64,000 bases of DNA, taken from the NCBI GenBank assembly GCA_000953735.1, contig LN554852.1, positions 4,909,846-4,973,845 on the forward strand. The letters run 5' to 3'. The notes under the pieces are model-generated. The model did not search any database, was not told the origin of the DNA, and was given only the letters and a program-made list of their open reading frames with translations. The DNA is from Moritella viscosa. GTDB lineage: Bacteria > Pseudomonadota > Gammaproteobacteria > Enterobacterales > Moritellaceae. This document shows, piece after piece, positions 32,368 to 42,130 of this stretch; position 1 is the stretch's first letter; every line of letters starts with the position of its first letter. The position numbers and the translations under genes are program-made.

Positions 32368-32910
32368 ATGGCTCGTAAGGATTACGCCGGGCATGCCCCA
32401 AAGCCGAGAAAGAAGCGTAGTGCTAAAAAAGCACCACCTGCTAAAAAGAAACGCCCAGTGTTGGCTATCTTGCTGTTCTTATTGCTTGCGATTGGCTTGG
32501 GCTATTTTTTAGCTCAAATCAGTGGCACCGCAGAAAAATCGGTTTCAAAACCGGTAAAACAAACACAACCGAAAAAGCTAAAGGTAAAACCATTACCCGA
32601 AAAGCCAAAGGAAGTGTGGCAATACCCACAAGACTTACAAGAAAAAGAAGTCATTGTCGAAGTACCGCCACAGCAAGACACCGGTATTCGTTATCAAATG
32701 CAATGTGGTTCGTTCCGTCAACAATCACAAGCTGAAGCGATGAAAGCAACAATAGCCTTCCAAGGCTACACAGCCAACGTTCGCCACACAGGTAATTGGT
32801 ATCGCGTGGTTTTAGGTCCTTACGAACGTAAACGTACAGCAGAAAAAGAGCGCCACCAAATTAAACGCGCAGGTGTCACAACTTGTGAAATTTGGCAGTG
32901 GAAGCCTTGA
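32368..32910 (+). CDS. ftsN: FtsN-like SPOR-domain cell division protein
   Basis: FtsN activates septal peptidoglycan synthesis and binds denuded glycan through its SPOR domain. Here a basic cytoplasmic N-terminus (1-28), one membrane segment (about 30-50), a short Lys/Pro-rich linker and a C-terminal SPOR domain (about 108-180) are visible. At 180 residues it is much shorter than E. coli FtsN (319) and lacks the long glutamine-rich linker. Position before hslVU supports ftsN. The start codon follows the argS stop by three bases. Confidence 0.85.
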   Translation: MARKDYAGHAPKPRKKRSAKKAPPAKKKRPVLAILLFLLLAIGLGYFLAQISGTAEKSVSKPVKQTQPKKLKVKPLPEKPKEVWQYPQDLQEKEVIVEVPPQQDTGIRYQMQCGSFRQQSQAEAMKATIAFQGYTANVRHTGNWYRVVLGPYERKRTAEKERHQIKRAGVTTCEIWQWKP

Positions 32911-32953
32911 AAAACTAAATAGATATACCCACCTTAGTTTGTATATTGTAATG

Positions 32954-32986
32954 AAATCGCTTCATATCATATGAGGCGATTTTTTT
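32954..32986 (+). terminator. Terminator after the ftsN-like gene
   Basis: AAATCGCTTCATAT pairs with ATATGAGGCGATTT (one G-U pair) around a very short loop and ends in seven T. It closes the argS-ftsN unit before hslV. Confidence 0.9.
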
Positions 32987-33063
32987 ACCTAGCATTTTTT
33001 ACCTAACATAATAAAGCGTAGCTAGCTGCAACCAGCTGCGCTTAATTTAGAGTGGAGTTTATC

Positions 33064-33588
33064 GTGACTACTATTGTATCTGTACGCCGTGAAGGCAAAG
33101 TCGTAATGGCCGGAGACGGGCAAGTTTCTCTTGGCAACACGGTAATGAAAGGCAACGCAAAAAAAGTACGTCGTTTATACAACGGCCAAGTTATCGCAGG
33201 TTTCGCCGGTGGTACTGCTGACGCATTTACCCTAATCGAACGTTTTGAAGCTAAATTACAAGCTCACCAAGGTAACCTAGAGCGTGCCGCTGTAGAGCTT
33301 GCTAAAGATTGGCGCACCGACAAAATGTTACGTAACTTAGAAGCCTTACTGGCTGTAGCAGATAAAAAAAGTTCTTTCATCATCACAGGTAATGGCGACG
33401 TAGTGCAACCAGAGAATGATATTATTGCTATCGGATCTGGTGGTAATTTTGCCCAAGCATCAGCAATGGCATTATTAGAGAACACCGAGTTAGACGCTGA
33501 ACAGATCGCTAAGAAATCCCTGACTATTGCAGGTAATATCTGTGTATTCACAAACGGTTTCCATACAGTTGAAACTATCGATTACTAA
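33064..33588 (+). CDS. hslV: ATP-dependent protease subunit HslV
   Basis: HslV is the threonine peptidase of the HslUV proteasome-like protease. I place the start at the GTG at 33064, with GGAG six bases before it. This gives 174 residues beginning with [20 protein letters not shown], exposing the catalytic Thr after Met removal. An ATG-less extension upstream has no homology. It precedes hslU by 27 bases; the two form one operon. I did not find a convincing heat-shock promoter. Confidence 0.97.
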   Translation: MTTIVSVRREGKVVMAGDGQVSLGNTVMKGNAKKVRRLYNGQVIAGFAGGTADAFTLIERFEAKLQAHQGNLERAAVELAKDWRTDKMLRNLEALLAVADKKSSFIITGNGDVVQPENDIIAIGSGGNFAQASAMALLENTELDAEQIAKKSLTIAGNICVFTNGFHTVETIDY

Positions 33589-33615
33589 ATTTTACCGAAT
33601 TAAAGGAAGTTTATT

Positions 33616-34947
33616 ATGTCGTCAATGACACCAAGAGAAATCGTTTCTGAATTAGATCGTCATATTATCGGTCAACAAAATGCCAAGCGAGCCGTAGCAA
33701 TTGCCCTACGTAACCGCTGGCGCCGCATGCAGTTAGATCAAGAACTTCGCCAAGAAGTATCACCAAAAAACATTTTGATGATCGGTCCAACGGGTGTCGG
33801 TAAAACAGAGATCGCACGTCGTTTAGCCAAACTAGCCAACGCCCCTTTTATCAAAGTGGAAGCTACTAAATTTACTGAAATTGGTTATGTCGGTAAAGAA
33901 GTTGAGCAAATCATCAAAGACCTAACCGATGTTGCAGTTAAACTGACACGCGAACAAGAAATGAAAAAATACCATGTTCGCGCAGAAGAAAATGCCGAAG
34001 ATCGCGTATTAGATGCCTTACTACCAAACCCACGTAACAACTGGGGCGAAGAAGAAAAAGCCAGTAATGATAATACCCGTCAGATCTTCCGCAAAAAATT
34101 ACGCGAAGGTAAATTAGACGACAAAGAAATTGATATTGAAATCGCCGCACCACAAATGGGCGTTGAGATAATGGCGCCTCCAGGTATGGAAGAAATGACC
34201 AATCAATTACAAGGTATGTTCCAAAATTTATCAGGCGGTTCAACGACTAAAACACGTAAGATGAAAGTAAAAGAAGCTTTCAAACAACTTGTTGAAGACG
34301 AAGCAGCAAAACTGGTTAACCCTGAAGAATTAAAAGAAAAAGCAATTTATGCCGTAGAGAATAACGGTATCGTATTCCTTGATGAAATCGATAAGATCTG
34401 TAAACGCAGCGATTCAAATGATGGGGGTGTATCACGCGAAGGTGTACAACGTGATTTATTACCGCTTATCGAAGGTTCAACAGTAACAACCAAACACGGT
34501 ATGGTGAAAACAGATCACATCTTATTTATTGCATCAGGTGCTTTCCAAGTAGCAAAACCGTCAGACCTGATCCCTGAATTACAAGGTCGTCTACCTATTC
34601 GAGTTGAATTGGATGCACTTAAAGCAGAAGATTTTGTGCGAATCCTAACCGAGCCAAACGCATCATTAACAGAACAATACATTGCGATGCTAAAAACTGA
34701 AGGTGTGGATGTTAACTTCACTCAAGAAGGTATTGATGGTATCGCCAATGCAGCGTGGAACGTCAACGAAAAAACCGAAAATATCGGTGCTCGTCGTTTA
34801 CACACAGTGATGGAACGCTTAATGGAAGAAATTTCATTCGATGCATCAGATAAAAATGGCGAAAAGCTTGTAGTTGATGGTGATTATGTAGGTAAATACC
34901 TAAACGAACTAGTCGAAGATGAAGATCTAAGTCGTTATATTCTTTAA
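33616..34947 (+). CDS. hslU: ATPase subunit HslU
   Basis: HslU unfolds substrates and feeds them to HslV. The 443 residues equal E. coli HslU. Walker [10 protein letters not shown] lies at 57-65 and Walker B FLDEIDKI near 255, with the insertion I-domain between. The conserved C-terminal tail DEDLSRYIL, which docks into HslV, is intact. Confidence 0.98.
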   Translation: MSSMTPREIVSELDRHIIGQQNAKRAVAIALRNRWRRMQLDQELRQEVSPKNILMIGPTGVGKTEIARRLAKLANAPFIKVEATKFTEIGYVGKEVEQIIKDLTDVAVKLTREQEMKKYHVRAEENAEDRVLDALLPNPRNNWGEEEKASNDNTRQIFRKKLREGKLDDKEIDIEIAAPQMGVEIMAPPGMEEMTNQLQGMFQNLSGGSTTKTRKMKVKEAFKQLVEDEAAKLVNPEELKEKAIYAVENNGIVFLDEIDKICKRSDSNDGGVSREGVQRDLLPLIEGSTVTTKHGMVKTDHILFIASGAFQVAKPSDLIPELQGRLPIRVELDALKAEDFVRILTEPNASLTEQYIAMLKTEGVDVNFTQEGIDGIANAAWNVNEKTENIGARRLHTVMERLMEEISFDASDKNGEKLVVDGDYVGKYLNELVEDEDLSRYIL

Positions 34948-34980
34948 TTTATTCATAATGGTGCACTGTAATTAAACTAA

Positions 34981-35012
34981 AGAAAAAGGCGCTTATCATA
35001 GCGCCTTTTTCT
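34981..35012. terminator. Bidirectional terminator between hslU and the small CxxC gene
   Basis: AGAAAAAGGCGC pairs with GCGCCTTTTTCT around an eight-base loop. It has T-runs on both strands, so it can end hslU on plus and the 41-codon gene on minus. Confidence 0.9.
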
Positions 35013-35027
35013 CATTCAATACTGTGT

Positions 35028-35153
35028 TTAGCGACGATGCAACAATGCACTCTGGTTAGCCTCTATCGGCTTAATCTTTTCTGAATTCTGACACCAATGA
35101 CAACGAATCCGTCGTAGTGAGTTTAGTTTCTTTTTCAGTTTAGATCGCTTCAT
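35028..35153 (-). CDS. Small basic CxxC protein, unrecognised
   Basis: A 41-residue frame starts MKRSKLKKKLNSLRRIR and has Cys18-His-Trp-Cys21, then ends HRR; it is rich in Lys and Arg. GAGAGGG precedes the ATG by about six bases, and the bidirectional terminator lies 16 bases after its stop. Both speak for a real gene. I do not recognise a family. Basic charge and a CxxC pair would suit a nucleic-acid or ribosome-associated small protein, but this is only inference. Confidence 0.6.
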   Translation of the reverse strand: MKRSKLKKKLNSLRRIRCHWCQNSEKIKPIEANQSALLHRR

Positions 35154-35505
35154 TGGCAGCCCTCTCATTATCAAAATATGATCAGTATTCTCAGTCCAAA
35201 TAAGATTAGTTCAGCTTTTCTAAAATACCAACAGCTCCACAGTACAATTCATGCAATTTAACCCATTATAGATAAAACACAACCTCCCTTCTTCCCTGCT
35301 CATCTCTTATTGCCTCATTCAAATATCGAATGAAATAATTCCCAATCAAAATATCAGACACTCACCACAAAATAACTGATTATCCATATACAGTTTTAAT
35401 AATAAATATATTTACGAGCAGTTATGTCGCAATTTTACCCATCAAATTATGATAGGCTAAAGAAAGACTCTCACAAATAAAATTACTAAGAAGCTTCTGC
35501 AACCT
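35154..35505. other. Intergenic stretch between the small CxxC gene and pldB
   Basis: About 350 AT-rich bases hold no convincing gene. A TATAAT lies on the minus strand at 35265-35270, upstream of the small gene, but no good -35 box is found. A TATGAT near 35448 on plus may be the -10 box for pldB. Both are weak. Confidence 0.3.
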
Positions 35506-36531
35506 ATGTCCACTAAATATCCATGTGTCGAATTTGATAATCCATATAATTTAACCACTGAATCACAACTTGCAGATAAGTATCATGATGAAATATCGCA
35601 ATTTTGGGATGCTACGATCGTAGAGCATTCACTACAAGGCGTTGATAACATTACTTTACGTTATGTATCGGCAATCATGAATAAAACAGGCCCAGCAATT
35701 GTACTCTTAGGTGGTCGTTCAGAGTCTTATCAAAAGTTTCGGGAATTAATCTTTGATCTGTGCCAACAAGGCTACTCAGTATATTGCTTAGATCACCGCG
35801 GACAAGGCATGTCAGATCGCCTACTTAAAAATCCCCACAAAGGCCATGTTGAAAATTTCCGTGATTACGTGACTGACTTAAGGCTATTCATTGACAAAGT
35901 AATAAGCCCAAGTAAACATAATAAACGATATTTACTTTGTCACTCTATGGGCGGCGCAATTGCGAGTTTATATTTACAAAGTTACCATCACGACTTTGAT
36001 GCAGCAGTGCTAGCATCACCTATGTTTGGCATTAACTTTGGTCAGATTCCTCGTCCTATTGCCAACGTTTATAGCCGTGCTATGCATATTGTAAATAAAA
36101 TTATTCATACAGAATCTTTTTATGCGCCAGGTAAAGGGGACTTTACACACTCACCATTTGAAAATAATCAGCTAACACAAAGCCCGTTACGATTTGATAT
36201 TTTCCGCCGTAGCTACGGTTTTTACCCGCAAACCCAATTAGGTGGTCCTACAATTAATTGGCTACAACAAAGCATTAAAGCCTGTCGTCGTGCAATTCAG
36301 TATGCAGGAAACATTAAAACGCCTACATTGATCTTACAAGCAGGTGGTGATGAAGTGGTACTTGCTGAAGCACAGCAGCAGTTCTGTCGGGCATTAAGCC
36401 ATGAAAACAATCGACACCAACCAGCAGAGCCAGTTTTAATTCCTGGCGCTGCACACGAATTATTCTTAGAAACGGATATTTTTAGGATCCCTGCGCTAAC
36501 AGTAGCATTAAATTATTTTGCCAAACATTAA
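35506..36531 (+). CDS. pldB: Alpha/beta hydrolase, lysophospholipase L2-like
   Basis: The protein would hydrolyse lysophospholipids at the inner membrane if it is a PldB orthologue. The 341 residues have the alpha/beta-hydrolase elements: DHRGQGMSD near 96-104, nucleophile Ser147 in CHSMGG, an acid in GGDEVV near 279, and a catalytic His in GAAHELF near 318. The pairing with yigL directly downstream is the same as in E. coli (pldB-yigL), which favours this name over a generic monoacylglycerol lipase. Confidence 0.85.
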   Translation: MSTKYPCVEFDNPYNLTTESQLADKYHDEISQFWDATIVEHSLQGVDNITLRYVSAIMNKTGPAIVLLGGRSESYQKFRELIFDLCQQGYSVYCLDHRGQGMSDRLLKNPHKGHVENFRDYVTDLRLFIDKVISPSKHNKRYLLCHSMGGAIASLYLQSYHHDFDAAVLASPMFGINFGQIPRPIANVYSRAMHIVNKIIHTESFYAPGKGDFTHSPFENNQLTQSPLRFDIFRRSYGFYPQTQLGGPTINWLQQSIKACRRAIQYAGNIKTPTLILQAGGDEVVLAEAQQQFCRALSHENNRHQPAEPVLIPGAAHELFLETDIFRIPALTVALNYFAKH

Positions 36532-36604
36532 GCTCATTACTACGGACAGTAATCATGATAGAACTATTTTAGATATATAAAATAAAGTAAATATTGAGGT
36601 TAAG

Positions 36605-37396
36605 ATGTATAAAGTTATCGTTTCTGATTTAGATGGTACGTTGCTGACGCCTGCACACATAGTCTCAGAACAAACCAAAATCACGATTCACAAGCTACTT
36701 AAGCAAGGTAAAAAATTTATCATTGCCACTGGCCGTCACAATGTCGACGTTGAAGCTATTAGAAAAACTATCGATGCTGAAATTTATCTCATTACCTCCA
36801 ATGGTGCGAGAGTTCACAACGACAAAGGTGAACTGATTTACAGTAAAAATGTGCCGACTGATATAGCACAAATAATTGCTGAAATTGATTTACCGGATAC
36901 GATCCAAGCCAATATTTACCGCGATGATGAATGGTTTGTAAATAAACCTAATCCAGAAATCCTCAACTTTAGTCAGGATTCTACTTTTAGCTACCAGGTC
37001 GTTGACCTATCCAAATTAGAAAAGACTGGTATCGCAAAATTCTTTTTCTGCGGTCCCCATGAAGATCTAGTGACGCTAGCAGCACAGATAAACGAACAAT
37101 ACAGTACAAAACTCAATGTTTCATTCTCGCTACCCGAATGCCTAGAAGTAATGGACATCAAAGTCAATAAAGCTGAAGCCCTTACTGAAGTACTTAAAAT
37201 AAAAGGCTTCACAATGGCAGAAACAATTGCTTTTGGCGATGGTATGAATGATTTAGAGATGCTACAAGCCGTTGATAAAGGCTTAATAATGGGAAATGCT
37301 TCAACCATGCTGAAAGCAGCCCTACCCAATTTTGAACTGATAGGTCATTCAGCAGAAGACGGTGTAGCCCACTATATTGAAAAAAACATATTGTAG
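36605..37396 (+). CDS. yigL: HAD-superfamily phosphatase, YigL-like
   Basis: This 263-residue Cof-type HAD hydrolase has the nucleophile motif DLDGT (8-12) and the distal motif FGDGMNDLEM near 215-224. It resembles E. coli YigL, a sugar/pyridoxal phosphate phosphatase, in ATGRHNVDVEAIR, SNGARVH and NIYRDDEWF. It follows pldB by 73 bases with no terminator between, so co-transcription is likely. Confidence 0.88.
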   Translation: MYKVIVSDLDGTLLTPAHIVSEQTKITIHKLLKQGKKFIIATGRHNVDVEAIRKTIDAEIYLITSNGARVHNDKGELIYSKNVPTDIAQIIAEIDLPDTIQANIYRDDEWFVNKPNPEILNFSQDSTFSYQVVDLSKLEKTGIAKFFFCGPHEDLVTLAAQINEQYSTKLNVSFSLPECLEVMDIKVNKAEALTEVLKIKGFTMAETIAFGDGMNDLEMLQAVDKGLIMGNASTMLKAALPNFELIGHSAEDGVAHYIEKNIL

Positions 37397-37506
37397 TTAA
37401 TAATAGCTAACTGCATAATAAATTAGGATTAGTTACCAAGAAAGGAATTCTCGGTAACTAACTAGTAGCTAACAATTTAATAATCTCTCGATATCAAGGA
37501 TGAATT

Positions 37507-39084
37507 ATGCTTCGAGTTATGACCTACCTCTGCCTATTTATAATCACAGGCTGTGCACAACAGCACCACCTAATTATAATGAACAGTCCTTATTCGCTAA
37601 ACGCCAGCAAACAGTATACGCCAAAGCGAACACTCAGCTCACTGTCGTCAATATCAGAGCTTCACAAGGTACAAAATACCCCAATCATCCCAGAAAAATA
37701 CGCTAATTTCAGTGGCGTAGTGACAATCACAGCTAACCAACGCACAATACGCTTATGCCACAATGACGCAATATTTAACCTTCAACCCAACAATCATTTA
37801 TTAGCCCAAATTAAGCGCTTAAATCAAAGTAATGCCTATATCGAATTTGAAGGGCAAATAAACCAATCACTACAATCTCATCATCAACGTGCAGAAATCA
37901 CTATTGAACAACTGCATTATTTATCCAATCAAAATAATAATACTTGTCGTATGACAACCTCAGCACCCAATTTTGAAGTCATCGGTACAGAACAGAACTG
38001 GGTTGGTTACGGTCAAGACAATATATTCAGATTCGTCATTAAAGATTTAAACAGTAAATGGTCAATTAATAAAAGTGTTATCACAAAAGGCTTAAAGGCA
38101 TTTGTCGAAACACAAGATAGTGATGGAAAGCAGCTAAATATATCCTTCACAGGTAACGGTTGTATCGATAACAATAATAATTACTGGCAGTACGAAACCA
38201 AATTACTTATAAATAAAAAACAAATAAAAGGCTGTGGTAAATATCCTAATCATCAAGAAAATACACAAGCATGGATTGGTAATTACCATTACAAAAACAG
38301 TAATGTCACGATTGAACTCGAACTTGCAGAGTATCATCAAGCTAACGTAAAATATCACTATCGCAATGGCACAACCCAACATAGTCGTGGTTATTGGCAT
38401 TTTTATGGTTCATCAGGTCTAAAACTATTACTCACTCAACATCAAGGTAAAAAAGCCAATGTTGTCTACCACTTCAGACGTGATGGAGTCAGGTTACAAG
38501 CAAGCCAACAATGGCGGGATAACACAAAATATAGCTTTAATGGGGCAATACTGACACTGGACAGAATGGACGATAAGATTGAATCATTTACTACAATAGG
38601 ACTTATACCGAGAGTCCGACACTTCCAATCTAAAACTATTCCCTCTCCAACCGTAAGTACTTCCGCAATCAACAAGGCCGTCAAACGCTATTTTGCGATG
38701 CATAAGACCAAAACAGATAAATCAAAATACTGGTTTAGTGAATATGACTTAAATGGTAACTGTAACAAAGACTTATTAGTCATGATCGACTGGTGTAAAA
38801 AGGATGGTTGTGTTTTATTAGTATTCGAGAATAAATTAAACCGTTATAAGTTTGTCAGTCGTATCGCACAAGTCCAGGCACCAATCCAGATAAGTAAGAC
38901 TCAACAGCATCAATGGCAAAGTTTGTTAATTAAAAAGAATCAAAACTGGCAGCAACTAGACTTTGATGGGATCAGCTATCCAGCCAAAGTCACTAATGGT
39001 AAACCGGCAAAAATAGACCAATTTACACAAATACTGCTAATGACCAACTCACTAACTGCGGATAATAGCATTTATATAAAATAA
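37507..39084 (+). CDS. Multidomain lipoprotein with COG3650- and NlpE-like regions
   Basis: A short signal peptide ends in the lipobox ITGC (Cys16), so the 525-residue protein should be a membrane-anchored lipoprotein. Four parts can be told apart: an N-terminal OB-like region, a segment around 155-250 with GTEQNW and a paired-cysteine GC...GCG pattern that recalls COG3650 proteins, a segment around 255-340 with an NlpE-like beta-strand pattern starting AWIGNYHY, and a C-terminal domain with DLNGNCNKD and DWCKKDGC. AAGGA lies six bases before the ATG. No function can be assigned; envelope stress sensing or ligand binding is a guess from the folds. Confidence 0.65.
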   Translation: MLRVMTYLCLFIITGCAQQHHLIIMNSPYSLNASKQYTPKRTLSSLSSISELHKVQNTPIIPEKYANFSGVVTITANQRTIRLCHNDAIFNLQPNNHLLAQIKRLNQSNAYIEFEGQINQSLQSHHQRAEITIEQLHYLSNQNNNTCRMTTSAPNFEVIGTEQNWVGYGQDNIFRFVIKDLNSKWSINKSVITKGLKAFVETQDSDGKQLNISFTGNGCIDNNNNYWQYETKLLINKKQIKGCGKYPNHQENTQAWIGNYHYKNSNVTIELELAEYHQANVKYHYRNGTTQHSRGYWHFYGSSGLKLLLTQHQGKKANVVYHFRRDGVRLQASQQWRDNTKYSFNGAILTLDRMDDKIESFTTIGLIPRVRHFQSKTIPSPTVSTSAINKAVKRYFAMHKTKTDKSKYWFSEYDLNGNCNKDLLVMIDWCKKDGCVLLVFENKLNRYKFVSRIAQVQAPIQISKTQQHQWQSLLIKKNQNWQQLDFDGISYPAKVTNGKPAKIDQFTQILLMTNSLTADNSIYIK

Positions 39085-39230
39085 ACATCGATACGATATA
39101 ACAAACTTATATTCACAACATAATTAGAATAGATGGTTAATTTTCGTAAGGACATGAAAGTTAACTTATAATTTCTAAATGACATGATATACATTAACCT
39201 ATTATATTCTTTTACTTATATAGGTTTAAT

Positions 39231-40274
39231 GTGTCTGATTTTACTTACCCCACTACCAATAAAGGTTTTGCATTAAAATTAATTGATGATCGCCAAGCAT
39301 TATCATCTCAACGGATCGAGTTAAAAGAAAAGCCACTGCCTAAACTAAAATCAGGGCAGGTATTAATAAAAATGTTAGCTGCGCCAGTCAATCCATCCGA
39401 TCTAGTATACTTATTAGGTCGGTATGGCATCGCGCCCGTTGATTCTGCATTTGTTGGATTCGAAGGTTGCGGTGTTGTCGTAAAAGCCAATGCTGGATTA
39501 TACGGTAAATGGCTGGAAGGCAAGCGGGTATCATTGTCTGCAGTACCAGGCCTAGATGGTGTATGGGCTGAATATGCTATTACGAGTGCCAACTACTGCC
39601 TACCGATAAGAAAAGACATTAGCGATGAGCAAGCATCTACTATTATCGTTAATCCATTAACATCTATTTGTATGATTGATCGCGCCATCGAACTCGGAGC
39701 TAAAGCAGTAATAATTAATGCGGCAGCCAGCCAAGTCGGTAAAGGAGCTATTCGTTATGCCAAAATGCATAACCTAAAAACCATAGCGACAGTTCGCAGT
39801 GTCTCAAATGTCAATGTATTAGAAAAGTTAGGGGCAGATTGCGTATTGTTAACCACTGCCGACGATTATAAGCAACAGTTAACCGATGCTTGTCAGCGTA
39901 TAAAGCCAACCGTGCTATTAGACGCAGTTGCTGCACTGGATACACCGCAAATACTTCACGCAATGCCAAAACGATCAACAGCAATCGTTTATGGACGATT
40001 AACCGAAAATCATGATCCAATTGGTGGTCAATTTGGTGTATCAGATGTTATCTTTAAAGATATAAAAATAGAGGGATTTTGGCTGGCGAATTATTTCGCG
40101 AAATCAAAACCATGGCATATTTATGCACTAAGCAAAAAAGTTCAGAAGCTATTCGCAGAAGGGGTTTTTCAGACAGATATCTATGGCACTTTTAACTTTG
40201 ATACCTTCTCGAGCGCACTTGATCATTACGCGAATAATAAAAGTGACGGTAAAGTCATCCTAAAGTTCACATAG
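39231..40274 (+). CDS. MDR-family NAD(P)H-dependent oxidoreductase
   Basis: The 347-residue protein belongs to the medium-chain dehydrogenase/reductase superfamily, quinone/enoyl reductase branch. Visible are PVNPSDLVYLLGRYG near 53-67, a GFEGCGVV segment, and a nucleotide-binding region with NAAASQVGKGAIRYAK in place of the classic GxGxxG. Catalytic zinc ligands of alcohol dehydrogenases are absent. The start is the GTG at 39231. The substrate cannot be told from sequence alone. Confidence 0.8.
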   Translation: MSDFTYPTTNKGFALKLIDDRQALSSQRIELKEKPLPKLKSGQVLIKMLAAPVNPSDLVYLLGRYGIAPVDSAFVGFEGCGVVVKANAGLYGKWLEGKRVSLSAVPGLDGVWAEYAITSANYCLPIRKDISDEQASTIIVNPLTSICMIDRAIELGAKAVIINAAASQVGKGAIRYAKMHNLKTIATVRSVSNVNVLEKLGADCVLLTTADDYKQQLTDACQRIKPTVLLDAVAALDTPQILHAMPKRSTAIVYGRLTENHDPIGGQFGVSDVIFKDIKIEGFWLANYFAKSKPWHIYALSKKVQKLFAEGVFQTDIYGTFNFDTFSSALDHYANNKSDGKVILKFT

Positions 40275-40301
40275 CTTTAACTAATTAAATAAAAACACCA
40301 A

Positions 40302-40340
40302 AATTTGATAATGTGATTAACACCATCACATTATCAAATT
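40302..40340. terminator. Perfect 16-base inverted repeat between convergent genes
   Basis: AATTTGATAATGTGAT and its exact reverse complement flank a seven-base loop between the MDR gene and yhiN, which converge here. It is AT-rich and has no adjoining U-tract, so it is an atypical terminator; an mRNA 3'-end stabiliser is equally possible. Confidence 0.5.
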
Positions 40341-40443
40341 GTAAACCAGCAAAGCTAAGAATAGTATAACAACTGCAGCCTATTGAATTTAAAAAACCTT
40401 CTCGCTTTTATACTACATAGTCCTGTTTAATTATTTAAAGCAA

Positions 40444-41634
40444 TCATACAAACTGACCACAACTCCAGCCAGAAGACCAAGCCCACTGAAAGTTATAACC
40501 ACCTAACCAACCACTTACATCCACGACTTCGCCAATAAAGTATAAACCAGCGGCTTTTTTGGCTTCCATGGTTTTCGATGAAAGCTCATTGGTATCTACA
40601 CCACCTAAGGTGACTTCAGCAGTACGATAACCCTCTGTCCCGTTCGGTTTTATTTTCCAGTTATGCAGGAGTGTTGAAATGTCATTAAGCTCTTTATGCT
40701 GTAACTGCTTCAGCGTACATTCAGGTAATAATCCATCAGCATAGAATATCTCAACAAGACGTTTAGGTATGACGCGCGCTAATGCTGTCTTTAATGCTTG
40801 ATTAGGGCTCGACTCAGTCATTCTCGCTAAAGTGTCGGTTATTTCAGTATCTGGCAATAAGTTAATGCTAATCGCTTCACCTGTATTCCAGTAAGATGAT
40901 ACTTGCAGTACTGATGGTCCAGACAGCCCACGGTGGGTAAACAACAAAGCTTCTTTGAAGCTAATACCCGATTCTGTGGTGATACGCGCAGGTAGGCTGA
41001 CACCTGACAAATCAGCATACTTGTCTTTATCGTGCTGCTGTAGAGTAAATGGAACCAGACCCGCTTTGGTCGCATTTACTTTTAAACCAAACTGCTCTGC
41101 AATTTTATAACCATAAGGCGTAGCGCCAAGTTTTGGCATAGACAGACCACCCGTTGCTACAACCACTGATTCGCAATTTAGAGCACCTTGACTGGTTTGC
41201 AAATGAAAACGACCGTCATCTGCTTTTTCAATGGATAGTATTTCAGTTCGCAATTGGATCTTAACACCTGCCCAATCGCATTCGGTATGCAACATATCAA
41301 CAATATCTTTTGCTGAATCGTCACAGAATAATTGCCCATGTTCACGCTCATGGTAAGCAACACCATGGCGCTCGACCATATCAATGAAGTTCCACGCGGT
41401 ATAACGACTTAATGCGGATTTGACGAAATGCGGATTAGCGCAAATAAATGCATCGGTAGAAAGCTCGTTATTTGTAAAATTACAACGACCACCGCCACTA
41501 ATTAAAACTTTACGGCCCGCTTTCTTAGCATTATCGAGAACCAATACAGAGCGACCTCGGTAACCAGCACTTGCCGCACACATCAATCCAGCAGCACCTG
41601 CACCAATTACTATCACATCACAACTTTGGCTCAT
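40444..41634 (-). CDS. yhiN: HI0933/YhiN-family flavoprotein
   Basis: This 396-residue protein belongs to the HI0933 (YhiN) family of predicted FAD-dependent oxidoreductases, whose substrate is unknown. The dinucleotide-binding GAGAAGLMCA lies at about 12-21, followed by the family motif KVLISGGGRCNFTN (about 42-55), and the C-terminal YFIGEVVDVSGWLGGYNFQW motif is present. It probably follows the PhnA-like gene in one transcript; 100 bases separate them. Confidence 0.92.
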   Translation of the reverse strand: MSQSCDVIVIGAGAAGLMCAASAGYRGRSVLVLDNAKKAGRKVLISGGGRCNFTNNELSTDAFICANPHFVKSALSRYTAWNFIDMVERHGVAYHEREHGQLFCDDSAKDIVDMLHTECDWAGVKIQLRTEILSIEKADDGRFHLQTSQGALNCESVVVATGGLSMPKLGATPYGYKIAEQFGLKVNATKAGLVPFTLQQHDKDKYADLSGVSLPARITTESGISFKEALLFTHRGLSGPSVLQVSSYWNTGEAISINLLPDTEITDTLARMTESSPNQALKTALARVIPKRLVEIFYADGLLPECTLKQLQHKELNDISTLLHNWKIKPNGTEGYRTAEVTLGGVDTNELSSKTMEAKKAAGLYFIGEVVDVSGWLGGYNFQWAWSSGWSCGQFV

Positions 41635-41734
41635 CGAAGACCTCTAATTTAACTAGAATACAAAAATGGAGCCGCAGAATAGCATTAATTATCCAGATAC
41701 CCAAACGACTTCAGTCAGTATATAGAGAGATTAA

Positions 41735-42130
41735 TTATTGCTGGTTAATACGCTCTTCGACTTCAGGCTCTAAGTAAGCCATTTCATCAAGATCTGCCGC
41801 CCATTCGTGCTTTTCAGCTAACAAACGTAACATACGAATCGCGGTTACTTGTACGATAGCAACTTCAGACCACATCGATTTGTTTAGACAACGCCAATGA
41901 TCAGCATCAATACATTTCGGGTTATTAAGTTGTTCACTGCAAGTATCACAAATTAAAATGCAATCATCATAATCTGGCGTTGTCGGTATAGGCGCGACTT
42001 CGAAAATATTTAGTTTCACACCCGATGCATCACATGTTTCGCAATGCGAACGTGCACGTCGTGCTAAATTTTTACCGAATGCATTTAATTCATCTTTTCT
42101 ATGTTGATGTTTATCTAGCCCTTTAGCCAT
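41735..42130 (-). CDS. PhnA-like zinc-ribbon protein
   Basis: The N-terminal half carries two CxxC pairs (Cys30/Cys33 and Cys61/Cys64) separated by IFEVAPIPTTPDYDDCILI, a pattern of the PhnA zinc-ribbon domain. The C-terminal half is helical and acidic, ending VEERINQQ. PhnA proteins are small metal-binding proteins of uncertain role; the link to phosphonate use is not general. It is 131 residues long and probably in an operon with yhiN. Confidence 0.75.
   Translation of the reverse strand: MAKGLDKHQHRKDELNAFGKNLARRARSHCETCDASGVKLNIFEVAPIPTTPDYDDCILICDTCSEQLNNPKCIDADHWRCLNKSMWSEVAIVQVTAIRMLRLLAEKHEWAADLDEMAYLEPEVEERINQQ

Noticed and set aside
33264-33551. Open frame antisense to hslV, and similar long antisense frames in argH, ppc, trkH and rmuC
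   Set aside because: All lie opposite to well-supported genes and lack ribosome-binding sites.
35154-35505. Possible second small gene before pldB
   Set aside because: No frame with a ribosome-binding site and more than about 20 codons was found on either strand.
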